Positions 23,998-35,000 of a DNA stretch of 55,725 nucleotides are shown in pieces. The notes under the pieces were generated by a model that saw only the letters and a program-made list of their open reading frames with translations, was not told the DNA's origin and made no database searches. The first letter of the stretch is position 1; each line of letters opens with the position of its first letter. Source of the DNA: Ettlia oleoabundans (lineage: Eukaryota > Chlorophyta > Chlorophyceae > Chlamydomonadales); contig JAAMXP010000839.1 of NCBI GenBank assembly GCA_019693395.1, forward strand, positions 27,497 to 83,221, read 5' to 3'. A program made the translations under genes and the position numbers.

Positions 23998-25152
23998 GGG
24001 GCGGCCAGCCCCGTCAACACACGCGGGGCGCACAGGCTGGGGCAGCCGAGGTCTTTGACTCTCTGTCTAGAGATATCGACGGTGTCGCACAAGCTGAAAA
24101 ACAGGGCAGTCTACCGCCCTAAGTCGCGAAGGGCAAGCTCAGGTGCGATCCGCTGGTTATTCAAAGGCCTCACAGCAAGTGACAACAACGCGAAGGTGTG
24201 GCGACAGAGTACCAGCTCCAGATGCGAACTTTCGCCGCCACTTGGTGCTGCAGCATGCTGGCCAGCGCTGGCGGTGCCAGCCTGGCCATCCCATTGCCGC
24301 TCCCACGACACATGACCAACCAATTTTCTGTGGTTGCACAGTTAATGTTTGCAGTTTCACAGTACAAAGTTAAAAGGTAAGGGCACGACCATGCTGGTGC
24401 AACCTGCCGCATCCACGTTGCCAGCTCCTGCAGCAGTGAGTTTGGTAAGCACATCATGACGCACCAAGTCGCCACTACTGTTCGTGCCGCAATGGTCTAG
24501 TACGGTTGGGGACTTGATCAAAATCAATGTTATCAAGCTGCTTGCTGCCTACGTGCCCTCCATGATCAACTGGTTCCTCCAGTCACCAATCCAGTGGTTG
24601 AAACCTGCAGGCAGCGCTTCGCCTCGCCGCAGTGACTTCTGCTGCACACCCACATGCTGCGTGCCGAAATATGAGCCTATTTTTATCAAGAGTTGAGTAA
24701 CCAGCAGTGTACTGTCAGTTGCGAAGGCAAAAACATGCGAGGGCAACAATTTGGTGTTCAGGGATAGTTCACATCTCACATATTGGTGAACCAGACAGAG
24801 GGCTGCAAATGTTTTTCCTTTGTATACATATGTGCATGTGTGAGGCATTCCACGTGAGGCAATTGATAACTGATATATGACCTCTATTGTCCTCATGCGA
24901 ACTGGAGGCTTCCCCACACACACTGTGGCACACCCCCTGCTCCAATGGCTGGCAGCCACGTGTCAAGTGGCTATCTGCGCCCTGTTGTTGACACATTCCA
25001 TCACTGTCCTTCGGTTACTTGAACTCGTTTGTCGGATTCCTCGGCAGGATTGGCCGCAACCGCGAAACACCTGCACCCAATGGGCTTCCTAGCTGTCTCG
25101 CCGGTGTGTGCCGCGTGATCAGCGCCGTCATACGTTTAACACAGCCCCCGAA
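23998..25152. promoter_or_regulatory. Divergent intergenic region, 1.15 kb
   Basis: Lies between the starts of the syntaxin gene and the CID gene and should carry both promoters. Open frames inside lack domains and splice support. No repeat or RNA gene is evident. Confidence 0.4.
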
Positions 25153-27168
25153 ATGTCAAAGTGGGAGCGGGAGGAGGAATGGCGCGGCCTGTTGCACCGT
25201 GCAGCGAAAAAGGCCAGCCGAGACACGATAGATACGCTAGCAGACATTGCAGTGCGCGATGACAAAGTGGTGCGTCCCGCGCCTGGCCGCTTTACGTCCG
25301 CTTGCTGCCGCCCGCCGCTGTTCCAGCCTAGCTTCCTTCGCTGGTTGTGTTGAGCTGTTGCTGAAGGTCAAGCTGGCATGTGCAAAGTAGTTGTCGTTAT
25401 GGTCATTATAATGGCCGTTAGGGTCCAGGGTCCGCAAGCAGCTACAAGCCTTTTCCTTTTCAATAAACGGCCTGGCTGCCGTTGATTTGCTATGTACGTC
25501 ACCCCGCCTGCAGGCTTACAAGGCTGTCTGCGCCCTGATTGTGCACGAGATGAAGCAGATGAAGCCTGCTGTGAGTGTGGCTGTGGGCCTGCATCAAGTC
25601 AGTACACTGTTGTTGGCCAAGCGTAAATGCCACAGGCTTGGCTTGAGAGCTTGCAAAGCTTTGGGTCTCCCGTCCATCCTTAACCCCACTAAGCTGATGT
25701 CTGCCGAGCTGCTTCCTTGCCCTTTCTGGCCCTGCAGTACCGTCTCAAGCTGCTGTATGTCTTGTCTGCCATCCTGCGGCAGTCAAAAAGCCGCCGTGGG
25801 GAGCGGGACAAGTATGGTGAGAAAGCAGCAAGCAACACCCGGTGGGAGGTAATTCTATGAGTGGCCCCTGCCTTTGGCCCAGGCTGGGCTGCCAAACCCC
25901 AACCCATCACCAACGTCACCCACCGCCATCACCACCTCAATTCACACCTTGCAGCACCACGAATGGCGCCACTCCTGGCCACAGTGGCAGACCTGCTGTC
26001 CCCGCTGCCTGCCGATCACCTGCCTTCCGTGGTTAAGGTCCTGGATCTGTGGTGGTGTGACGATATATTCGACCCAGCAACCACCGCTGGGCTGCAAACC
26101 CGCTTCAAAGGGCTGCTGCAGGCAGCTAAGGCAGGCAGCAGCGGCCCCGCGGGCAGCAGCGGCATTGCCCAGGGCGTGTCTACCTCAATAACAGGTGCCA
26201 CAACAGCCGCGGCAGCAGCTGGCCAGCAGGCAGCACAGCACCAGTACTTGCAGCAGCAGCAGCCCAGCAGTCCGCCGGGCATCTTACTTTCCTCCATGTC
26301 CCCGGGCAGCCTGTCAGGGGGCGCTGTTGGCCTGGATGGGGCACCCCCCAGCGCTGCTGCCAGCCTGGGCCAGGCCCCCGTGGCGGCGGCTCCCCCTTCC
26401 TTGGTAAGCAAAGCTGCTGCTGTAACGGCCCCCGCAGCGCCAGTTGAGTGTCTTACTAGCCCGCAGCAGGCGCCGCCACCCCCGCCGGCATTAAGGACGG
26501 TGGGCAGCAGCAGCCAGCTGCTGTGCCAGCAAGGCTTGGAAGCACCAGCAGAGCAGGTATATGACCCACTGTCTGCCATAGATGACGCAGCAGACACCGC
26601 AGTGGGGGTGCACGTGGCCAGTGCCGGCCCGGCTCTTCCACTGCCGCCGATTGTGACAAGGCAAGCAGCACCGCCACCACCACCACCACCACCAGGCCAT
26701 GTACTGCCCGCTGTGCCCACCCTCCCGCCAGCAGCACCAGCTGCCGGCCTGCCGCCGGTGCCTGCAGCGGCGGCAGGGACGTGGATGCAGCAACAGCAGC
26801 AGCAGCAGGTGCCGCGACACCCCCCATCTGAATCTTCAGCAGGGCGGTGGTCACGTGCACAGCCACCCCCGCCGGCAGGGTCCCCCCAGCTCCCGCTGCC
26901 TCCACCCCAGCTGATAGCGCAAGGGGCGGCGGGGTCAATTGCAGCAGGAGCAGGAGCCGCACCACCACCACCACCTCCGCCAGGAGCACTGCCAGCAGCG
27001 CCCCGATCACCACCACCACCACCCGCGCCACCTTCTGATGCAAACGGCGTGCCAGGAGCAGCACCTGGAGGTGGCCAGCTGACTGCCACGCTGGCGCCAC
27101 CAGGCTCAGCAGGTGGAGCGTCGGGAGGGCGCAAGCGCAAGTCGCGCTGGGATGAAAACCAGGGATAG
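25153..27168 (+). CDS. CTD-interacting-domain (RPR/CID) protein with Pro/Gln-rich tail
   Basis: Four exons give 488 residues: 25153-25269, 25514-25570, 25738-25816, 25955-27168. Residues 1 to about 130 form a CID/RPR fold: WEREEEWRGLLHRAAKKASR, AYKAVCALIVHEMKQMKP, YRLKLLYVLSAILRQSK and LPSVVKVLDLWW. Such domains bind the phosphorylated C-terminal domain of RNA polymerase II in termination and pre-mRNA processing factors (SCAF4/8, RPRD, Pcf11 groups). The rest is low complexity: Pro, Gln and Ala tracts (PPPPPPPPGH, QQQQQQQ). The end, GGRKRKSRWDENQG, is a basic motif common in splicing factors and likely a nuclear localisation signal. No RRM domain is seen, so SCAF identity is not claimed. Confidence 0.88.
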
Positions 27169-27731
27169 CTGCACCAACCAACCAACCGACAGCCTTCGTG
27201 CCCCTCTGCTTTTTGCTTGTGACTGTTGCCGCATTATGACCCGACCGACCGACTTTTCTGCGCTTCTGAATGATAAGCTGCCTCTGTTGCTACGCTAATG
27301 CAATTACTCTGGTTTTGCTTGGTACACCATCATCTCTGCTCTCCACCCCATATTCATGGCTGTTCTGTTACAAAGCACTCGTCAGCGACGGCGGGTGCAC
27401 AAAATTGAGGCGTCCGCAACTTGCAGCCGAGAGAAGGTCTGCTGCTGTGTTTACTGTAACAGTGTGCTGCACGACAGCAGGCCGAGGACACAGCATGATT
27501 TTTGCAGAAACAAAAAGGCTCCTTGCGCCGCAGTTGGTAAGGGACAGTATGTACGTTAGGCTTGGCATGGCCAAGAGCTCAACACACATGTGGGCAGTTA
27601 AACCTCCAGCTAGCAGCCTCAGCCTCCAACAAAAAGGGAAGTCAGTACAAAAATGGTAAAGTGGATGCACTAGGGAGTGTAGGACTCGTATTATAACGGC
27701 CAGCGGGGGGTGGGGGGGCAAGGAGTGTGCC
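27169..27731. other. Intergenic region between convergent genes
   Basis: Spacer with the 3' ends of the CID gene and the phosphatase gene. A TGTAA at 27455-27459 may be the poly(A) signal of the CID gene. There is a G-rich run near 27706-27718. Nothing else is seen. Confidence 0.45.
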
Positions 27732-30700
27732 TCACATGATTAAGCAGTTGCCGCCCTGCTCAACAGCACTGTTCTGCCCAGTGCCTGCCTTTACTGCCCG
27801 CCGCTGACGCACTGCAGCCGTGCTGCGGGTTGCAGCAACTGGCGCCTGCACCACGGTTGTGGCGCATCCCTGCGCAGGGTGTCCAAGATGCAGCGTCGAG
27901 GGCTGGCTGCCACCAGAACCCGCGCCGCTGCCGCTGTCTGTGAGCTGTCCATCGCCAGCCTCCACCGCTGGTACCTCCATAACGCTTGGCAGCCGCAAGC
28001 TGGCAGCTGGGGAGTCCATGCCAGCAGAGGCAGCCTGCGCCACTGCCTGCAAGTGCTCCTCAACATCCAACGTTGCAAGCTCCGCCCTGCTATCCTCTCG
28101 GAACAAGTCGGCCAAGGCCTGCGGACCCCGCAAACTGGTCGCGGGGCCAGCAGCACCAGCTCTGCAATGCAAACATCGAGTGAGAAAGGATGTGAACACA
28201 GGCCTCCCGCAGCCATTTCAACAATGCCAGACAGGCAATCTGCTATTAGACCGCTTCCACCTCCCATCCAACAGCAAATGACTCAAAGCACATGTCTTCA
28301 GCCCACCTGAGGTGGTGCAATGCATCGCGGGCGCCAAAGCCGAGACTTGGGTTGTCACTGTCCACGCTCACGGATCGCGGGAAGCTGCCGTGTCGCTGCT
28401 GGGTACCGTGGCATGCAGTGGGAGTCGCGGTGCTGCTGGCGGGTGTCACAGGCGTGTCTGGTGGATGCTGCTGCAAGTGCTGCTGGAAATGTTGTTGGCA
28501 ATGCATGCCTGCTGGGGGTTGTGAGGGGGTCGCAGACCGTGCAGGTGGCAACGGAATGCCACCTCGCCGCGATGGAGAGCCGCTCCGGGTCGCTTTTGTT
28601 GGGCTGCCAGCAGCCGGAGCTGATGTACAACCGCTGCTGCTGCTGCTCGGACCGTTGGCCGCGTCTGCTGCAATTGCGTCAGCAAAACAGCTGCAGCCAG
28701 GTGTCGAAAAAGCATCAGAACCTGACACAAGCGTTTGTTGCTGCTCGCGCCGGTCGCCTTGTTGCGGTGACATTGTTTGCTCGGCGCTATAAGATTGCCC
28801 GACTCTGTCTGACCCACTATGAGACGGGGAGGAACCCAAGGCTGCTTCTTGGCCATCCTCGCACGCTATGGACTCGCACGCTATGGATGATGCAAAAGGG
28901 CCCGCTGCACTGGGCGTGCCATTATGCTGCAAGAAGTCCTCACACAGCGCTCTGCAGATATAGATGGATGCAATTAGACGGTGAGCTGGGCAGGTAAACC
29001 ATAACAGCCGGCACGTGACGCTTCCCCCTATTTCCAAGATGCAGCAGAGGAGATGATACAAACAGTGTGGCACATATCGCTCCTACAAATAGCAACTACA
29101 ACTCACTTTGCCAGGCCCAAGCTGGTTGCCCGGCGCATGCTGTTTGAGCCTTCCAAGTGTACCGCTGCCGCCGAAAAGTCGCTTGCGCTCGATGTGCACG
29201 CTGGGCCGCCGCTGAATGTGCTGCTGCCATTAGCAAAGGAAGACTCTGCGCTGCCAGCCACCAAGCCGCCAGCCGCATGGCCGGGGCTGCTGGCGAGCGC
29301 ATGGGCCAACCCGCCACCGCGGGATGACTTGCGTTGCAGCAGCTTCCGGCTAGCTTCAAACCCAACGCCCAACGCTGTGGCTACTGAAACATCCTCCTCA
29401 TCTTCCGCCTCCCGACCACCTGCGTGCTCAGCAAAGCTGCCACCGTTCCCGCTGGGAGGGCGGCTGCTGGAGCGGCTGCCGGGACGGCTTTCTCTCGTGC
29501 CAGGTGATGCACCGCCCGGCAACCCCTCACTGACGCTGCTTTTGGATGAGAGGGTACGCCGTTGCTGGGAACCACGGCGCACCATATCTGCAGCATCCTC
29601 AAAGTGATGGTCCTCCTCCTCCTCCCGCGGCTGATGACGTGGGTGCTGCTGCTGCTGCAAATGCTGCTGCTGCCGCTCTTGCTGCTCCGCGGATGCACAA
29701 GCAGCGCTTGATGCAGGCGTCACCGCCAGCACCTCTCCCCTGGTGCAGGAAACGTCTGTCTCCGCCACAGTGGCAGCTTCACCATTCTGCTGAAGCAATT
29801 GTGCCTCTGCTGCCAACCCGTCAAGCAGGGCGCAGCCTAGGGCGGTGGGTGACACACCCAAGGCGCTGGTGCCCTCAGGAGTGGCAGCAGGGCTGGGCGT
29901 ACGGTCAGCGTACCGCACAAAGAGCTCACGAATGAACTTCTCGTGCTTCACCCCCGGTGGCCGCGACGCAGCAAAGCTCTCTAGCGCCTGATCCACGGTC
30001 AGCCCGCAAGCCTGGCACAGGTAGGAGCACACCACAAACCCTGTGCGGTTGAACCCTGCATTCAGAGAGGGGAAAGAGGCACCAAAAAGCGCGCAAAGCA
30101 AAGAGATGAAGAGAGTATGCACGCCTGCAGATTCCCTGCAGTGTGCGAGCTGCCAGGCGGTTGTAGGCGACTAGAAAGCCGGGACAGATGCTCGAACCTG
30201 ACCTGATCAGATGCGAGCCCAAACAACCACAGTGGTACACGCGGCTGGCAGCCCACTTGCATATCCAGAGCCATACAAAATGCGTGCAATCGCATTCACA
30301 ATCTACCCACCATAGGCGCAGTGTATGGCAATGTACTTGTCTGGGTGCTCGCTCCAGAAGCTCTTCGCGATGCGCTCCACCTCGTTGATGGCCTCGCGCG
30401 ATGGCAGCACCTTGGCCACCAGCTGCGGCAGGGGAGAAGCAAGATGTGTGAGGCCAGCAGCAGCTGATGTAGGTGGAAACACACTGCTGGTACGGTGGCA
30501 TTGCTATACGCCTGACTGGTGCATTTGCAGGAAGCACCCATCATGGCAGGGCAGCAGCACATCATAAAGATGCACTCTCGTTGCATCCCCACCCTGATCA
30601 ATCAGCATCACAACTCGCAGCCCCTCTTTCAGCCCATTAAACCCTTTTTATACATGCGTGCACGCTGCCTCCACGCCACCCATACAGGGCAACACAACTG

Positions 30701-31635
30701 TGCTGCCTCACAAGACAAAAAACCCACACGGCGCCATGCAGCACACCAAACCACTGCTCCCCACCTGCACATGCTCATACTCCAGTGAATCAGGCATGTC
30801 ATCAGAGTACCTGCACCCAGCACCCAGCAATCAGCTACCCACGCTCAACACCTTTCTGGCAAGGGAGGTTGGCACAGCGAGCACCTGGGTGCCACATGCC
30901 ATGCACTGGGTGAGCAAGCAGGCTGCGCATGGCAGGCTGGAGGCTGGAGCCTGGTCTGGGTTACTAACTGTGCTNNNNNNNNNNNNNNNNNNNNNNNNNN
31001 NNNNNNNNNNNNNNNNNNNNNNNNNNNNNNNNNNNNNNNNCGCCCATGGCACCCAGCTAGCTCACAGGCAGTCGTGGTTGGCGAGGTCAATAATGAGGCC
31101 GACATCGCGGCCTGCCGCGGCCTGGCACTCCAGTAGCAGCGGCACGGTGAGCGCGTGCTTGGGTGCTTCTGCCAAGCTCCAGTTGTCCAGGATCTCCTGA
31201 CTCATGGGAGTCTTCATGGGGATGAAAAGAGTGGGAGCCACGGGGCGGCCCATTGCCTCGTAATTGGCCTGCATGGCGCAGCAAGGTTTCAACACGCACC
31301 CGAGACGAGCGGTTGCAGCGGGTGAACGGAGGTCGCCCGGGCAATGCAGGCGTGCCAGGCAGAATGACAGCATCATGATGGGAACGGAACAAATTGTATG
31401 TCAAGCCAAACTCCAGCATGAACAACCTCCACGCGCTAGCACGCACCCATTTTTGAAGCTTGGTGAGGACAGAGGGCCCCGCGTCTTGCTCCACCGCAGC
31501 CGCCAGTTCAGTAACGTCACCAGCCTGGTCCTGGTGGTCCACCGACTGCTGTATGCTGCCTTCGGGAGGCTCCGCCTCTGAACCAGGATTGAAACCCACC
31601 AACCGGGACCGGGAGAGCTGCTCAAACAAAGCCAT
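27732..31635 (-). CDS. RNA 5'-triphosphatase/DUSP11-type phosphatase with C-terminal CaaX box
   Basis: Seven exons with agreeing phases give 857 residues: 31635-31447, 31268-31066, 30810-30765, 30422-30311, 30055-29107, 28951-28307, 28161-27732. Residues 60-240 match the Cys-phosphatase domain of mRNA capping enzymes: LFIPMKTPMS, DVGLIIDLANHD, SLEYEHVQ, active site HCAYGFNRTG with Cys181 and Arg187, and SRPPGVKHEKFIRELFVRYAD. The domain removes the gamma-phosphate of nascent RNA 5' ends in capping enzymes; DUSP11 is a stand-alone relative. No guanylyltransferase KxDG motif occurs in the remaining 600 residues, which are Ser/Gln/Ala-rich. The last four residues are Cys-Leu-Ile-Met, a CaaX motif of the farnesylated type. 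An assembly gap lies in intron 2, outside the exons. Confidence 0.85.
30975..31040. other. Assembly gap of 66 N
   Basis: A run of undetermined bases lies within intron 2 of the phosphatase gene. The flanking exons join in phase and keep the domain intact, so no coding loss is apparent. Confidence 0.95.
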
Positions 31636-32042
31636 CTCGTGGTGTGCGCCTTAGCTAGCTCGGCTCGGTGCAAGCACTAGCTAACGGCACACGGCACTCT
31701 GTGATTGGAGACAACGCATGAGGGCTCCTCTTTGGGAAGGCCAGTTTCGGTGGGGCTCTGGAGGGTTGGGCTAGGCGGGGCGGGCAAAGCGGAATTCACG
31801 TTTTGCTGACAAGGGATGAAGATCGATGAGGTTGCGAGGCGAGAACGCCGAAGGTCTCCTCTCATGCGCGGGCGCGCATGAAGAGCCCCCTTCCTAGATC
31901 AATTCCCGGCAGCAAGTGGAGATCGGCGAATCACCTTTGTTGCAGGTCGCTAAGAAACAATAGGCAGGCCTGGCGGGCGTCGCTGGAACTGAAGTCCACA
32001 CTGATTGGAACTCGAAGGCCGCCACCAATCCCTCGCCTCAGC
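31636..32042. promoter_or_regulatory. Divergent promoter region of about 410 bases
   Basis: Separates the phosphatase gene and the reductase gene. Two ATTGG (inverted CCAAT) elements occur near 31703 and 32002. The reductase frame is open upstream to an ATG at 31878, so part of this region may be coding (a possible Arg/Ser-rich targeting peptide). Confidence 0.4.
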
Positions 32043-35000
32043 ATGAAGTTTCCTGATGTATCAGAGCTGAGCAAAGAGAAGCAGGCGCTGCTGGGCGCGG
32101 CAGCGGTGACTGCAGCTTTGGGCGGCGGGCTGCTGCTGCGACGCGCATTAAGGTGAGCGGCGCTGCGGTCTGATATCCGATTGGTAAACAGTGCCGCAGG
32201 GCTCCGTCGTCGCCTCAACGTTTCTAAACCGACGCCATCTTTGCAGGCAAACAAAGCCCATCTCAGGTCCCTACAAGCCCAACACACTTCCCGACGGCTG
32301 CTATGATGCGATCATCGTAGGGGCAGGTGAATTGGCAGGGAGGGGCCTAGGGTTGAAGCGGCGTGTTGCCGCCTGGCGGTTGACTTGCTTGACTTTCAAT
32401 ATGCGACCTAATGCAAGGTACCAGGGGTTTGATGCGGTGCCCAGTGAAGGACAAATTACTTTTGAACCTCTCCAGGCATGGCATGTCCTACGCTTTGACA
32501 TTCACTCTACGACACACCTGTTCAACAGTCTCTCCCATAAACCGCCCCACCACCAATCTGTGTTAACCCGCCGTTTGCGTGATTGTGCATCACAACTGGG
32601 CGCAGGCCCCTCTGGCTCTGTGTGCGGATACTACATGGCGAAGGGTGGTGCCAAGGTGGCTCTCCTGGATAAGGAGCATTTCCCTCGGGATAAGATCTGC
32701 GGTGACGCGGTATGCACTCCCGCCATCCACATTCTTGAGGTGGGTGGCTACGTGGCTGGTTGGCCGGTCTAGTAGACCGATGCTTGCTAGGATACCGTAA
32801 ATATAACCAACATTACACAGCCACCATGTGCGATGTGGCGTGACACATTGCGTCTTCGCGGCTGGCGCAGCCCCGTTTGCAGCTTTGTCAGCGCTGGACT
32901 GGCAATATATATCGGGGAATTGGTTAGTTTACATCATGCTATCACTGCTGTGCACCTAACACCGTTCCAACGTTCATTTCTTTCACCCGAACTTCACCTG
33001 CAGGACATGGGGGTGATTGAGGAGCTGCGGCAGGCAGATGAGGTGAAGTTTGCCGACAATGGAGGGTTCGTCTCTCCCTCGGGCCTTTCATACATCGGTG
33101 CGCTCGCTCAGCAGAGGCTATGGCAAGCACCACCGCAGCACAGCTTGTGACACCAAACACCGCGGCAGCAACACCAGTAGCACTGCCATCGCATCGCAGT
33201 TGAAGACGTTTCCACAGCCGATAATAGCGCAGCAGCAGGATGGCATTTTGGGAGGCATGACCGAGTCAGCACACTTGGAGTTCACCCCCTGGTGTTTGTG
33301 TAACGTCAGCAACCCCAGCCTCCGTGCTTGCCTAAAGTGCCATTGAGAGCACATCGCCAGCCAGCAGCTCTTTTGCACGAATTGGCACAGAGTATGGTCA
33401 TGAGCGTTCTCATTCTACCTCCCATTGCCTCCCATCGCTCACATCGCAGGCAACTCGCAGCACAAGCTGGGCACGGCCGCCGCCTGCGCGGTGCGCCGCA
33501 TCGACCTTGATGTCCGGGTGGCAAAGGCAGCCAAGCGGGCGGGAGCTGAGCTTATGGAAGGCTTTGAAGTGGGCAAGGATGTCAGCTTCAGCAAGGAGGA
33601 GGGGCTGTGGACCATCCAGTCCACCAGCGTGAGTGGCGGATGCAGTGATGCCGCATCTGCCTGCTTCTGTGCTGCGGCATCGGCGGCGGTGCTGGTGCTG
33701 GTATGGAACGTCGTTACATGAGGCTGCATGCAGTTGCTTATATGAAGATGCCCTCATGGCTTCTGTACCACTGGTACTGCTATTTCTCACGGCTAGATCT
33801 GCTGGGGCTATTCCTTGGGCCGCAGCTCCCAGTTCTTCATGAATTCCAGCACGATATGTTTTCCCTGCTCGATCGGTGCGCAGGGCAAGGTGGTGCGCGG
33901 CCGTATGCTGGTATGCGCGGATGGCTCCACCTCGCCCCTGGCCACGCAGCTGGGCTACTGCACGGCACCGCCCCAGGTGTGTGGACAGCAGATGGAGCAT
34001 TAGTTGCAGCAGCAGTAGCAGCAGCACTGTCACCATGCAAGGGTTCTGGTCGCAGGCAATAGCGGCAGCGTGTAATTTGCAGCAGATCCGCAAGCGTTTC
34101 AGTCACAGATTGCACGGCCAGCATGCTGCTGGGCACGTTGGTATGCCAGCCTTGGATTCATGTAATTCGCATGCCAACATGCATTTTCCTACCAGCATTA
34201 TCGCCAGGCTAGCTGCCAACCCCAGCAAACCCACTTGCCTCCTCACTCCTTGATGCAAAGTCTGATGCCTTTGCTGCAGGGCGTGTCCTCCCGCGCATAT
34301 ATTGCAGGCGGCACCCACAACGCAAACTTTGACGGCCTTGTCTTCTACCCACGCTGGTCTCTTCCAGGGTGAGCCAGCACCTGGCAGGCAAACCTGCCTG
34401 AGGGCCTCCAGCTGACCCAAGCTGGCTTTTTTGCTGAAACAACCCGGCTTGTGACTGGAGACATTGCGAGCTCCCCATTCATCTTCATCCCACTCTGAAC
34501 CACCACCACCACCATGCGCTCCACTTCTGCTTGCTTGCTGCCATGCTTGACCCCTCCTGCACACTGTCCTCACCCACCCAATGACTCCTTGCTGCACCTC
34601 ATTGCCACACGGCCTCCAAAACCGCAGCTACGCCGCCATCTTCAAGCACGCCAAGGATGAGCTGGGCTTCTGCTACTACCTCATCCCTTGCGGCAAGAAG
34701 GAGGGACAGATGGGTTCATGCACGGTGTCGATCTGCCCTCGCTTGTCTTCGCGCTTCCTTTTTGCTGCCACTGACTGCTGAAATACGGTTGCGGGGCCAT
34801 CCTACCGTCCAACGCTGCCTGCTCGTTTGCGTGATTTGCCAATATGTCTGCACGTATCATAACAGTTTGGATCACATTTCCCATATCTGCCCCTTATCTC
34901 TGTCCTTGCCTACACTCTGCCCCCTTGCAAGTGCTTTGGTCTTTGGTGCAAGCTTATTCTTTGCGATTGAGTACGCAATGTGTGAGCCCAAAGAGCAAAT

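Noticed and set aside
26016..27185. Long minus-strand open frame (389 codons) opposite the CID gene
   Set aside because: It mirrors the Pro/Gln/Ala-rich exon and reads as Gly/Cys/Ala tracts. GC-rich low-complexity coding sequence commonly leaves the opposite strand open. The plus strand has the CID domain and clean splice sites.
30500..30620. Extra exon of the phosphatase between exons 3 and 4
   Set aside because: An open minus-strand stretch exists, but exons 3 and 4 already join in phase and produce the family order EYEHVQ then LVAKVLPS; inserting it has no family support.
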